A stretch of DNA of 5,099 nucleotides, taken from Trebonia sp. (GTDB lineage Bacteria > Actinomycetota > Actinomycetes > Streptosporangiales > Streptosporangiaceae). Below, piece after piece: positions 1 to 5,099 of this stretch. Both the position numbers and the translations under genes were made by a program. The stretch spans positions 1 to 5,099 of the forward strand of contig JASHPP010000319.1 in NCBI GenBank assembly GCA_030038035.1. The letters run 5' to 3'. How positions within the stretch are numbered: position 1 is the stretch's first letter; each line of letters begins with the position of its first letter. The notes beneath the pieces were generated by a model. The model was not told where the DNA came from. It made no database searches and was given only the letters and a program-made list of their open reading frames with translations.

Positions 1-182
1 CGGGGGCGATCGTCTTGTCCTACGGTTCGAATGCTCTGCCTGACAAGGAGACGATCACGACCTTGCTCCTGGAGGTGAAACGGGACGTCGAAGTGCGCGC
101 TATCCCGCACACTTATCATTACGGCACTCACCAGGCGGCCGCACGCCGGTCGGTCGACGAGTACATCTTCATCGCGCGGTAG
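1..182 (+). CDS. Probable D12-class N6-adenine DNA methyltransferase, C-terminal fragment
   Basis: Only the last 59 residues are inside the window, in the frame beginning at base 3 and ending at TAG 180-182; the start lies off the left edge. The fragment has the pattern of the C-terminus of D12-class (Dam/DpnM-like) adenine methyltransferases. A beta strand leading into VLSYGSN is followed by a helix (LPDKETITTLL), a strand with VEVRAIPHTYHYGTH, and a closing strand EYIFIAR. In that family this part follows the catalytic DPPY and helps form the target-recognition side, but DPPY and the SAM motif are not visible here. The enzyme would methylate adenine to protect host DNA. The downstream gene starts 2 nt after the stop and looks like a DpnII-type endonuclease, which supports the call by context. 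I recognise the family from residue pattern only; another methyltransferase class is possible. Confidence 0.6.
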   Translation, partial: GAIVLSYGSNALPDKETITTLLLEVKRDVEVRAIPHTYHYGTHQAAARRSVDEYIFIAR

Positions 183-184
183 CC

Positions 185-1024
185 GTGGCGATCCCCAGCT
201 ACGATGAGTATGTCGCCACGCTTAGCCGTCTTACCGAGCATGTCGACCCGACCACTTCAACCCCTGAGGCCGCAGCAATCAAGATGGCTGCCGATTCCTT
301 GGCCGTGCTGGACTCACTCGACAAGATCGCGCTGGAACGATGGACTCGGGAAAACCCGCAGGCCGTTCCCGTCCTTGGCCTCACGGTAGGGCTGTCACAG
401 GAGAAGTTGAAGAACGCGCTGAAGCAGCACATGGGGACGACAGGCTGGGTGACAGCCGCGAGAGAGCGTCCGGGCGAGATCGTGGCGATGCTTGACTCGC
501 AGTTCGGCCTGGTGGAAAGCCTGAAAGCGCAGATCAGCCGCACCTACAGCTTTGGCGATGTGCTGGTCGCTCGTGCCGGGGCTCGGGTGACGGCCGTGTC
601 CGCGTCGGCCTCCGGCCGCGTTCTTGAGGACCAAATCGAGGCAATCGCCGTTGAACTGGGACTGACCTACGAAACCCGAACGCGCTTCGAGGGGCGGTTC
701 GGCAGGACGGCACCGTGTGACCTTGCGATACCGGCTGGCGGCGCTGCGGCGCAGGTCGTCGTGGCGGCCAAGGCGTTCGACTCGACCGGCTCGAAGCTGA
801 CCGACGCGGTGCGCGAGGTCGAGGAGATGGCCGAGGTACGCAAAGGCAGCCAGACCGTCATGGCAGCCATTGACGGCGTCGGCTGGCTCAGTAGGGCAAA
901 TGACCTGCGAAGGATCTACACGCTGTGGGCCAACGGCGAGATCGATGGCATGTATACAGTCTCGACACTCGACAGGTTCAAGGCTGACCTGCAGGACGCA
1001 GCCCGATTCAAGAAGTTGATCTAG
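185..1024 (+). CDS. Probable DpnII/MboI-like type II restriction endonuclease
   Basis: This is a 279-aa cytoplasmic protein, predicted to cut unmodified DNA at the site protected by the methyltransferase ending 2 nt upstream. The GTG at 185 is chosen because it sits directly after the upstream stop; no clear Shine-Dalgarno sequence is visible, so it probably relies on coupling. Residues 1-130 are helical with no motif I recognise. The nuclease-like part is residues 145-265. It has an acidic helix with E148, D149 and E152, then PCD-LAIP (D179), then a hydrophobic strand ending A194-A195-K196, then DSTGSK (199-204), a charged helix (207-218) and a strand-turn AIDGVGW (228-234). The order D...strand...xxK...GSK resembles the PD-(D/E)XK core of the DpnII family. 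The acidic residue expected two before K196 is alanine, which is odd. G+C is lower than in the genes to the right. The restriction role is inferred from pattern plus partner gene; specificity is unknown. Confidence 0.6.
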   Translation: MAIPSYDEYVATLSRLTEHVDPTTSTPEAAAIKMAADSLAVLDSLDKIALERWTRENPQAVPVLGLTVGLSQEKLKNALKQHMGTTGWVTAARERPGEIVAMLDSQFGLVESLKAQISRTYSFGDVLVARAGARVTAVSASASGRVLEDQIEAIAVELGLTYETRTRFEGRFGRTAPCDLAIPAGGAAAQVVVAAKAFDSTGSKLTDAVREVEEMAEVRKGSQTVMAAIDGVGWLSRANDLRRIYTLWANGEIDGMYTVSTLDRFKADLQDAARFKKLI

Positions 1025-1040
1025 CTGCACGATCGGCTAG
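1021..1040 (+). terminator. Hairpin overlapping the endonuclease stop codon
   Basis: CTAGC (1021-1025) pairs with GCTAG (1036-1040). It extends inward by a T-G wobble and a G-C pair, giving a 7-bp stem with a 6-nt loop. The stop codon TAG (1022-1024) lies in the left arm. There is no T-tract, so this would be a weak terminator or an mRNA 3'-end stabiliser; chance is also possible. Confidence 0.3.
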
Positions 1041-1136
1041 TGAGCCGGCCGTGAGTTCTGCGGTCACCACGTGAGCGGTCTTCGGTCACAGAAGGTGCCA
1101 GCCGTGGCCGTTGGCCCCTTTGCGGCGCAGGGCAGG

Positions 1137-1258
1137 TCACGGGTCAACCCCGCCAGCGGCGGCCACATAGCCGACATTTCCCCGTCCAGCCGTGAACCAC
1201 CTCCCGGAAACCGCCCATGGACCATGATCACGGGTCAAACGGGACCGCCCGCGGCCAC
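1137..1258 (+). repeat. Diverged direct repeat, two copies of about 30 bp
   Basis: Copy A (1137-1166) and copy B (1228-1258) both begin with TCACGGGTCAA and both end with GCGGCCAC. The distance between the two conserved ends is 22 nt in A and 23 nt in B, so the copies align over their full length with a diverged centre and a 1-nt indel. Copy B lies inside the inverted repeat at 1224-1275. Function is unknown; it could be a paired protein-binding site or a remnant of a local duplication. Confidence 0.5.
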
Positions 1259-1275
1259 CTCCGGCCCGTGATCAT
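1224..1275. repeat. Perfect 11-bp inverted repeat with 30-nt spacer
   Basis: ATGATCACGGG (1224-1234) is the exact reverse complement of CCCGTGATCAT (1265-1275). The spacer is 30 nt and GC-rich. Each arm contains TGATCA, hence a GATC. No T-tract follows on either strand. The structure could form a long-loop hairpin, act as a bidirectional terminator between the convergent units, or bind a dimeric protein. Confidence 0.5.
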
Positions 1276-1400
1276 CAAGCGCATCCCCCGGGCGGGCACG
1301 CCAGCGGCACGGGCGGCACGGGATGGCGGGGGTCACGGCCGGGCACAGATCCGGTTCATCCGCGGGTACCCGCGCCGGGCAGCCGCGATCGCCGCGCGCA

Positions 1401-1452
1401 GATGCCTGAGTCAAGCGCAATGCCTCATCCCGGGGCAGTTAATTCAGGCATC
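1401..1452. repeat. Inverted repeat, 14-nt arms, 12 of 14 complementary
   Basis: GATGCCTGAGTCAA (1401-1414) opposes TTAATTCAGGCATC (1439-1452). The outer 9 bp are perfect; inside them are one G-T wobble and one C-A mismatch, with a 24-nt loop. The right arm contains TTAATT, the most AT-rich spot in this part of the spacer. It may be a transcription-end structure for the convergent genes or a protein-binding site; I cannot decide. Confidence 0.4.
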
Positions 1453-1579
1453 CCGCCGGGCGCGTGACGCAGGGGGGCGCAGGGTGCACGCGGGGCGCGG
1501 CGGCGGGGGAAACCGCGGCGCGGCCGGGGCGCCCGGGATGCCCAATGTGCCTGATGTGCCCGAGACGCCCGGGGCAGCC

Positions 1580-1620
1580 GGGACAGCGCGGGGCTGGAGC
1601 AGGCGACTGCGCGCTGACCC
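1580..1620 (-). terminator. Probable terminator hairpin of the dehydrogenase operon
   Basis: GGG-A-CAGCGCG (1580-1590) pairs with CGCGCTG-A-CCC (1610-1620): ten G-C-rich base pairs interrupted by a single A-A mismatch, with a 19-nt loop. On the minus strand the stem begins 17 nt after the stop of the alcohol dehydrogenase gene, where an operon terminator is expected. No U-tract follows, which fits the stem-only terminators commonly proposed for high-GC actinomycetes. Confidence 0.55.
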
Positions 1621-1637
1621 CGCAACTGGGGACCGGC

Positions 1638-2744
1638 TCACTTGCCGAACGTGAGGACCGGCTTGATCGTCGCGCCCGACAGGGAGTCGGCTATCGCCGT
1701 GTTGACCTGCGCGAACGGGTAGTTCTTCACCAGTCGTTCCACCGGGAAGCGGCCGCGGGCGTGCAGGTCGAGCAACCGCGGGATGAAGACCGCCGGGTTG
1801 ATGTGGCCGCCCATGGAGCCGCGCAGCTTGCGACCCTTCAGGAGCAGCACCCCGGGAGGCAGGGTGACGGGCGGCCCGCTGCTCGTGATCACCGACGCGG
1901 TCCCGTGCGTGGCCAGCGCGCTGACCGCGGCCAGGATCACCGCGGGGTTGCCCGTGGTGTCCAGCGCCACGTCGGCGCCGTTGCCCGTCACCTTGGTCAC
2001 CTCGGCGGTCACGTCGGCCAGGTCGCGATCGGTCGTGTCGATGGCGTGGGTGGCGCCGAGCTCACGGGCCAGGTCCAGCCGGTGCCGGACTCGGTCGATG
2101 GCTACCACGTCGTCCGCGCCGCAGGCAACGGCCGCCATCACCGCGGCGAGCCCGACCGCACCGGTTCCGAAGATCGCTACCGAACGGCCGGGGCCGACTG
2201 GCATCGCGTTCAGGATGGCTCCGGCGCCTGTCTGCACGCCGCAGGTGAATCCCGCCAGGTAGTGCAGCGGGGCGTCCGCGGGAACGGGGACGATGTTCCG
2301 CTCGGTGACCAGGGAGTGGGTGGCGAAGCTCGACTGGCCGAAGAACGAGGCGCGCACGGGCCTGCCCGCCGAGTGCGCGCGGGGCGAGCCGTCTGGCCGG
2401 GTGCCGGTGAACGTCACCGCCACGACGTCCTCGCAGTACGGGGTCAGGCCCAGCAGGCACTGCTCGCAGTGCCCGCAGTAGTCCGGGGTGAACAGCACTC
2501 GGTCGCCCGGTTTGACCCTGGTGACGTTGACGCCGACGCGCTGCACCGTGCCGGAGCCCTCGTGGCCGAGGATGATCGGGAAGACGACAGGGAGCCGACC
2601 GAGCCGGGCGTTGTCGTCGGTGTGGCACACCCCGACCGCCTCGACCTTGACGAGGATCTCGTCCGCGCGCGGGTCGTCGAGATCGAACTCCTCGATCGAC
2701 AGCGGCGCGCCGGCTTCCCAGACGACGGCGGCCTGGATCTTCAC
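1638..2744 (-). CDS. Zinc-dependent aryl-alcohol-type dehydrogenase, NAD(P)-dependent
   Basis: This 368-aa medium-chain dehydrogenase, close to the usual 365-370 aa of benzyl/aryl-alcohol dehydrogenases, interconverts an alcohol and an aldehyde using NAD(P)(H) in the cytoplasm. The GroES-like catalytic domain holds the zinc ligands C40 (GVCHTD), H61 (GHEG) and C168 (TCGVQTG). The structural zinc cysteines are C90, C93, C96 and C104 (CGHCEQC...C). FFGQSSF (134-140) is typical of the aryl-alcohol branch. The Rossmann fold has GTGAVG (193-198), and D217 ends its second strand, which favours NAD over NADP. The open frame extends far upstream, but GTG at 2744 is chosen because the family N-terminus (KIQAAV) begins there and GGAGG lies 6 nt before it. 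The start overlaps the aldehyde dehydrogenase stop (GTGA). It is the last gene of the operon. The enzyme class is secure; the substrate is inferred only from family likeness. Confidence 0.9.
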   Translation of the reverse strand: MKIQAAVVWEAGAPLSIEEFDLDDPRADEILVKVEAVGVCHTDDNARLGRLPVVFPIILGHEGSGTVQRVGVNVTRVKPGDRVLFTPDYCGHCEQCLLGLTPYCEDVVAVTFTGTRPDGSPRAHSAGRPVRASFFGQSSFATHSLVTERNIVPVPADAPLHYLAGFTCGVQTGAGAILNAMPVGPGRSVAIFGTGAVGLAAVMAAVACGADDVVAIDRVRHRLDLARELGATHAIDTTDRDLADVTAEVTKVTGNGADVALDTTGNPAVILAAVSALATHGTASVITSSGPPVTLPPGVLLLKGRKLRGSMGGHINPAVFIPRLLDLHARGRFPVERLVKNYPFAQVNTAIADSLSGATIKPVLTFGK

Positions 2745-4204
2745 GGGCGACCTCCGGGGGCGGCCGGCGTCGCTGGCCTCGCCAGCGGCGCCGGCGGGGC
2801 GGACTGGGTGAGCAGCGCCTTCTTGCGCAGGAACCGCAGGATCGAGGCCGGGCCGGTGCGGTCGCCGCCGAGCCCGGAGTCGCCGAACGAGTTCGTGCCG
2901 ATGTCCCTGGTCTTGAACAGCGTCAGGAACGTGTCCTGCAGGCTGACCGTGCCCGCGTTGATCCGCTCGCCGATCCGTGCGGCCTCCGCCGCGGTGCCCG
3001 CGATGACCGCCGCGGACAGCCCGTAGCTGGTGTCGTTGGCGAGCTCCACCGCCTCGTCCTCCGTGCGGTACCGCATGACCGGCATGAACGGCGCGAAGGA
3101 CTCCTCCCGCATCAGGAGCATGCCGTGGTTCACCTCGGTCAGCACGGTGGGCCGCATGTAGTGGCCGCCGCCGAGCTCCTGGGACGGCCCGCCGGCGCGG
3201 ATGACGGCGCCCTTGGCCACCGCGTCGGCCAGGTGCTCGTCGGCGATCTTCGCCTGCCGGTCGAACCCGAACGGGCCGATCTCGCCGTCGTCGATGTCGG
3301 GGTAGTTCAGCTTCACCTGGCCGGCCTTGCGGGCCAGGATGTCCACGAACTCGTCGTGCACGTCCTCCTGCACGTAGATCCGCTCGATGGAGAAGCAAAC
3401 CTGGCCGGTGCCGAACGCGGCGCCGCGCAGCACCGCGGTGGCGGCCGCCTCAAGGTCGGCGGAGGCCGTGATCACGGCCGGGTCCTTGCCGCCGAGCTCC
3501 AGGTAGGCGGGGATCAGCCGGGCCGCGCACGCCTGCGCGACCTTGCGCCCGTTGGGCACGCTGCCGGTGAAGCAGAGCATGTCGACCTGGCCGATGAGCT
3601 CCTGGCCGGTCTGGGCGTCGCCGGTGATGAACGTGAGCACGCCGGCCAGCTCGGGGACCGCGCGGATGGTCGCCATCAGCGGCTCGGTGAACCGCGGCGC
3701 CACCTCGCTCGGCTTGACGATCACCGCGCTGCCGGCGAACAGCGCCGGCACCGGGTCGAGCATCGAGAGCATGAGCGGCCCGTTCCACGGGCTGATCACG
3801 CCGACCAGCGGGTAGGGCACGAGCTGGGTGCGGAACGAGATGCTCGGCATGATCGAGCTCGTGCCGGACCTGGCGGCCGCGGCGAGCACCCGCGGCGCGT
3901 CGGCGGCCCAGGCGCGCACGCTGCCGGCGACGACGCGCGGCGCGATGAGCGAGATCAGGCAGCCGCCGGTGTCCGCGTAGTCCGCGGCCGACAGCGGGCC
4001 GTACGCCGCATCGAGCTCGTCCGCCCACCGGCTCAGCACCTCGATCCGGTGCTCAAGCGGCGCGGCGCCCCACGTCACCTGGGCGGCGCGCAGCCGCGTG
4101 CACGTCTGCGCGAGCTCTTCCGGGGTGGGCGGGGTGATCTCGTAGTCGAACTCGCCGGTGTAGGGGTTGCGGACGGGGAGAATCCTGGGACCGTTCGGAC
4201 TCAT
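2741..4204 (-). CDS. Aldehyde dehydrogenase, NAD(P)-dependent
   Basis: This 487-aa protein of the ALDH superfamily oxidises an aldehyde to a carboxylic acid with NAD(P)+. All core motifs are present: PWN with N141 (oxyanion hole), KPSE at 164-167 (cofactor), FTGS at 212-215 (Rossmann loop), ELGGK with general base E236, GQVC with catalytic C270, and EESF with cofactor-binding E368 and F370. The usual EExFGP reads EESFAP here. The ATG at 4204 is preferred over an upstream in-frame GTG at 4306 because the latter lies deep in the preceding gene and adds no ALDH-like sequence. The chosen ATG forms an ATGA overlap with the stop of the NTF2-like gene. No good Shine-Dalgarno is visible, so translation is probably coupled. 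The last 20 or so residues are a Pro/Ala-rich tail not normal for the family. The aldehyde is probably the product of the downstream alcohol dehydrogenase, or its substrate if that enzyme runs in reverse. Substrate unknown. Confidence 0.92.
   Translation of the reverse strand: MSPNGPRILPVRNPYTGEFDYEITPPTPEELAQTCTRLRAAQVTWGAAPLEHRIEVLSRWADELDAAYGPLSAADYADTGGCLISLIAPRVVAGSVRAWAADAPRVLAAAARSGTSSIMPSISFRTQLVPYPLVGVISPWNGPLMLSMLDPVPALFAGSAVIVKPSEVAPRFTEPLMATIRAVPELAGVLTFITGDAQTGQELIGQVDMLCFTGSVPNGRKVAQACAARLIPAYLELGGKDPAVITASADLEAAATAVLRGAAFGTGQVCFSIERIYVQEDVHDEFVDILARKAGQVKLNYPDIDDGEIGPFGFDRQAKIADEHLADAVAKGAVIRAGGPSQELGGGHYMRPTVLTEVNHGMLLMREESFAPFMPVMRYRTEDEAVELANDTSYGLSAAVIAGTAAEAARIGERINAGTVSLQDTFLTLFKTRDIGTNSFGDSGLGGDRTGPASILRFLRKKALLTQSAPPAPLARPATPAAPGGRP
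2751..2755 (-). promoter_or_regulatory. Shine-Dalgarno site that fixes the GTG start of the alcohol dehydrogenase
   Basis: On the minus strand GGAGG occurs 6 nt before the GTG at 2744-2742, inside the 3' end of the aldehyde dehydrogenase gene. It rules out the much longer upstream-extended reading of the same frame. Confidence 0.75.
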
Positions 4205-4689
4205 AGAAGGGAACCGGTGGGGGCCTGGATGCGTGCGCGGTCCTCGCCCACCCAGGGCACGTCCTGGCCCATCCACTTGACGATCCGCACCGACTTGAAC
4301 AGCCACTCACCGCTGGCCTTGGTGCAGACGTTGTCCCAGCTGGCGAGGCCGAACACGAAGTTGCTCCGGTAGTCCAGGTTGTGCTGGAGGATCGAGGAGT
4401 AGGCCTTGACGTGCATCTCCTGCTCGGACAGCGGGGTCATGACGAAGTGGGTGGCCAGGTGCTGGCGGCCGATGAACCAGCCGGGCTTGTCGTACCACAG
4501 GTGGTTCAGCAGGACGCGGAGCTGGTCGTGGCCGCGGAAGATGCCCTGCGGCAGGTGCTCGAACGAGCAGTCCTCGGTGAAGCAGGCGAGAACCTCCTCC
4601 GCGTCGCCGGTGTTCAGGCCCCACGCGTAGTAGGCGAACAGCTCCTGGATCTCCAGGCGGTCCTCGACGGGGATCTTGGGACGGGGCAT
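4201..4689 (-). CDS. SnoaL/NTF2-like family protein
   Basis: This 162-aa protein is the usual size of a single NTF2-like cone domain. The N-terminal helix (IQELFAYYAWGLNTGD, 14-29), the strand after CFTED (36-40), IFRGHDQLRVLL (50-61), the H77/H81 strand and the final GEWLFKSVRIVKW (127-139) fit the SnoaL_4-type layout. That fold is shared with scytalone dehydratase, ketosteroid isomerase and the beta subunits of ring-hydroxylating dioxygenases. The family performs dehydration, isomerisation or subunit roles; which applies here is not readable. Where many relatives have LD-TGD, this protein has LN-TGD (N26). The ATG at 4689 is 2 nt after the stop of the amidohydrolase gene, with AAAGGAG ending 10 nt before it. 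Its stop overlaps the ALDH start. There is no signal peptide or membrane segment, so it is probably cytoplasmic. Confidence 0.75.
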   Translation of the reverse strand: MPRPKIPVEDRLEIQELFAYYAWGLNTGDAEEVLACFTEDCSFEHLPQGIFRGHDQLRVLLNHLWYDKPGWFIGRQHLATHFVMTPLSEQEMHVKAYSSILQHNLDYRSNFVFGLASWDNVCTKASGEWLFKSVRIVKWMGQDVPWVGEDRARIQAPTGSLL

Positions 4690-4691
4690 GG

Positions 4692-5099
4692 TTACGCGTC
4701 TCCTTTCGGCAGGCCGAACACCGTCTCGGCGTTGGTCTGGTAGAACTGCTTCTTCTCGGCGGTGGTGAGCGGCAGGTCGTCCTGCCAGCGGACCTCGTCG
4801 ATCAGGTACTCGTAGGGGTAGTCCATCGCGTACAGCACCCGGTCGGGACCGAGGACCTCGCGGCAGAACATGATCGCCGGGGTCCAGGCCATGCCGCTGC
4901 TGGTAATCCAGACGTTGCGCCTGAGGTACTCGGACGGCTTGAGCTGGAGCGGCTTCATAGCCTCATAGCGGCCGGAGCGCACAGTCGCGCCGTGCATGTA
5001 GTCCAGGCGGTACATCCAGAACGGCAGCGCCTCGCCGAGGTGGCCGACGACCAACTTCAGGTTCGGGAACCGGTCGAAGATCCCCTTGGTGATGAGGCG
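4692..5099 (-). CDS. Amidohydrolase-2 family metal-dependent hydrolase/decarboxylase, C-terminal part
   Basis: The last 135 residues are visible, ending at TAA 4694-4692; the N-terminus lies beyond the right edge. The fragment opens with RLITKGIFDRFPNLK followed by LVVGHLGEALPFW, then RLDYM, and near the end LYAMDYPYE and TNAETVFGL. This order is characteristic of the PF04909 branch of the amidohydrolase superfamily, which includes ACMSD, gamma-resorcylate decarboxylase and 5-carboxyvanillate decarboxylase. In those enzymes the His of GHLGE is catalytic and the Asp of the D-(Y/W)-P motif is a metal ligand; here they are fragment residues H20 (with E23) and D93. The metal-binding N-terminal HxH-like motif cannot be checked. 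Relatives mostly decarboxylate aromatic or muconate-type acids without redox cofactor, and some hydrolyse instead. As the first gene seen in an operon with alcohol and aldehyde dehydrogenases, a role on the resulting acid is plausible but inferred. Confidence 0.82.
   Translation of the reverse strand, partial: RLITKGIFDRFPNLKLVVGHLGEALPFWMYRLDYMHGATVRSGRYEAMKPLQLKPSEYLRRNVWITSSGMAWTPAIMFCREVLGPDRVLYAMDYPYEYLIDEVRWQDDLPLTTAEKKQFYQTNAETVFGLPKGDA
4700..4706 (-). promoter_or_regulatory. Shine-Dalgarno site of the NTF2-like gene
   Basis: AAAGGAG on the minus strand lies inside the last codons of the amidohydrolase gene, 10 nt before the ATG at 4689. The spacing is slightly long, but it is the only good purine run and supports this start. 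Confidence 0.55.

Larger units (their letters stand above)
1025..1637. other. Convergent intergenic region, no supported gene
   Basis: This stretch of about 610 bp separates the plus-strand restriction module from the 3' end of the minus-strand operon. Open frames exist on both strands, but they encode Arg/Pro/Gly/Ala-rich low-complexity peptides, overlap one another, lack convincing ribosome-binding sites and match no family I know, so I call none. G+C rises towards the right (a sampled line near 1501-1560 is about 78%). The stretch holds several inverted repeats and a diverged direct repeat, listed separately, plus a small tandem duplication of CGGCACGGG at 1305-1322. No tRNA, transposase remnant or terminal inverted repeat was seen. 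Confidence 0.7.

Noticed and set aside
1025..1637. Possible CRISPR array, tRNA or insertion sequence in the spacer
   Set aside because: There are no regularly spaced repeats, no cloverleaf and no transposase frame; only two diverged repeat copies are present.
1444..1641. Minus-strand frame with collagen-like GxxGxx pattern
   Set aside because: The pattern is short and comes from GC-rich repeats of CCCGGG; no start signal, and it overlaps the likely terminator hairpin.
1217..1654. Plus-strand open frame of 145 codons in the spacer
   Set aside because: It is low complexity, has no convincing ribosome-binding site, runs over the 3' end of the alcohol dehydrogenase and shows no family resemblance.
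1464..3026. Long plus-strand open frame, 520 codons
   Set aside because: It is antisense to the alcohol dehydrogenase and part of the ALDH gene, which have complete motif sets. Its product is Arg/Gly/Asp/Val-rich low complexity, a usual artefact of third-position G/C bias.
2745..3398. Upstream extension of the alcohol dehydrogenase frame to 3398, giving a 586-aa protein
   Set aside because: The added 218 residues are an Arg/Gly-rich shadow of the ALDH gene. The family N-terminus and a good GGAGG support the GTG at 2744.
4205..4306. Start of the aldehyde dehydrogenase at 4306
   Set aside because: The extra 34 residues overlap the NTF2-like gene and show no ALDH-like sequence; the ATG at 4204 forms the ATGA overlap.
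3125..4372. Long plus-strand open frame, 415 codons
   Set aside because: It lies opposite the ALDH and NTF2-like genes, has biased composition and no recognisable domain.

Overview
The window looks like a high-GC actinomycete chromosome. The evidence is strong G/C preference at third codon positions, GTG starts, 4-bp start/stop overlaps, and long spurious open frames on the non-coding strand. No genus-level marker is present. A few hand-counted lines give about 70-77% G+C in the right-hand catabolic genes and about 55-67% in the left-hand gene pair. The left pair may therefore have been acquired separately.

Left block (1-1024, plus strand): the C-terminal end of a probable D12-class N6-adenine DNA methyltransferase. 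It is followed after 2 nt by a 279-aa protein that I read as its partner, a DpnII/MboI-like type II restriction endonuclease. Together they form a compact restriction-modification module, cut off at its left edge by the window.

Middle (1025-1637): about 610 bp with no gene I can support, lying between two convergent transcription units. It holds a hairpin on the endonuclease stop codon, two long-armed inverted repeats, a diverged 30-bp direct repeat, a cluster of GGTCAC hexamers, and a strong hairpin just after the last gene of the minus-strand operon.

Right block (1638-5099, minus strand, read from right to left): a tightly coupled four-gene operon entering from beyond the right edge. The order is amidohydrolase-2 family protein (ACMSD / gamma-resorcylate decarboxylase type, C-terminal 135 aa only), SnoaL/NTF2-like protein, NAD(P)-dependent aldehyde dehydrogenase, and zinc-dependent aryl-alcohol-type dehydrogenase. 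Spacings are 2 nt, then ATGA and GTGA 4-bp overlaps, so the genes are almost certainly co-transcribed and translationally coupled. The simplest joint role is oxidation of an (aryl) alcohol to aldehyde to acid, with a metal-dependent decarboxylase or hydrolase acting on the acid and the NTF2-like protein as an accessory enzyme. The substrate cannot be read from the sequence. The operon promoter and any regulator lie outside the window.
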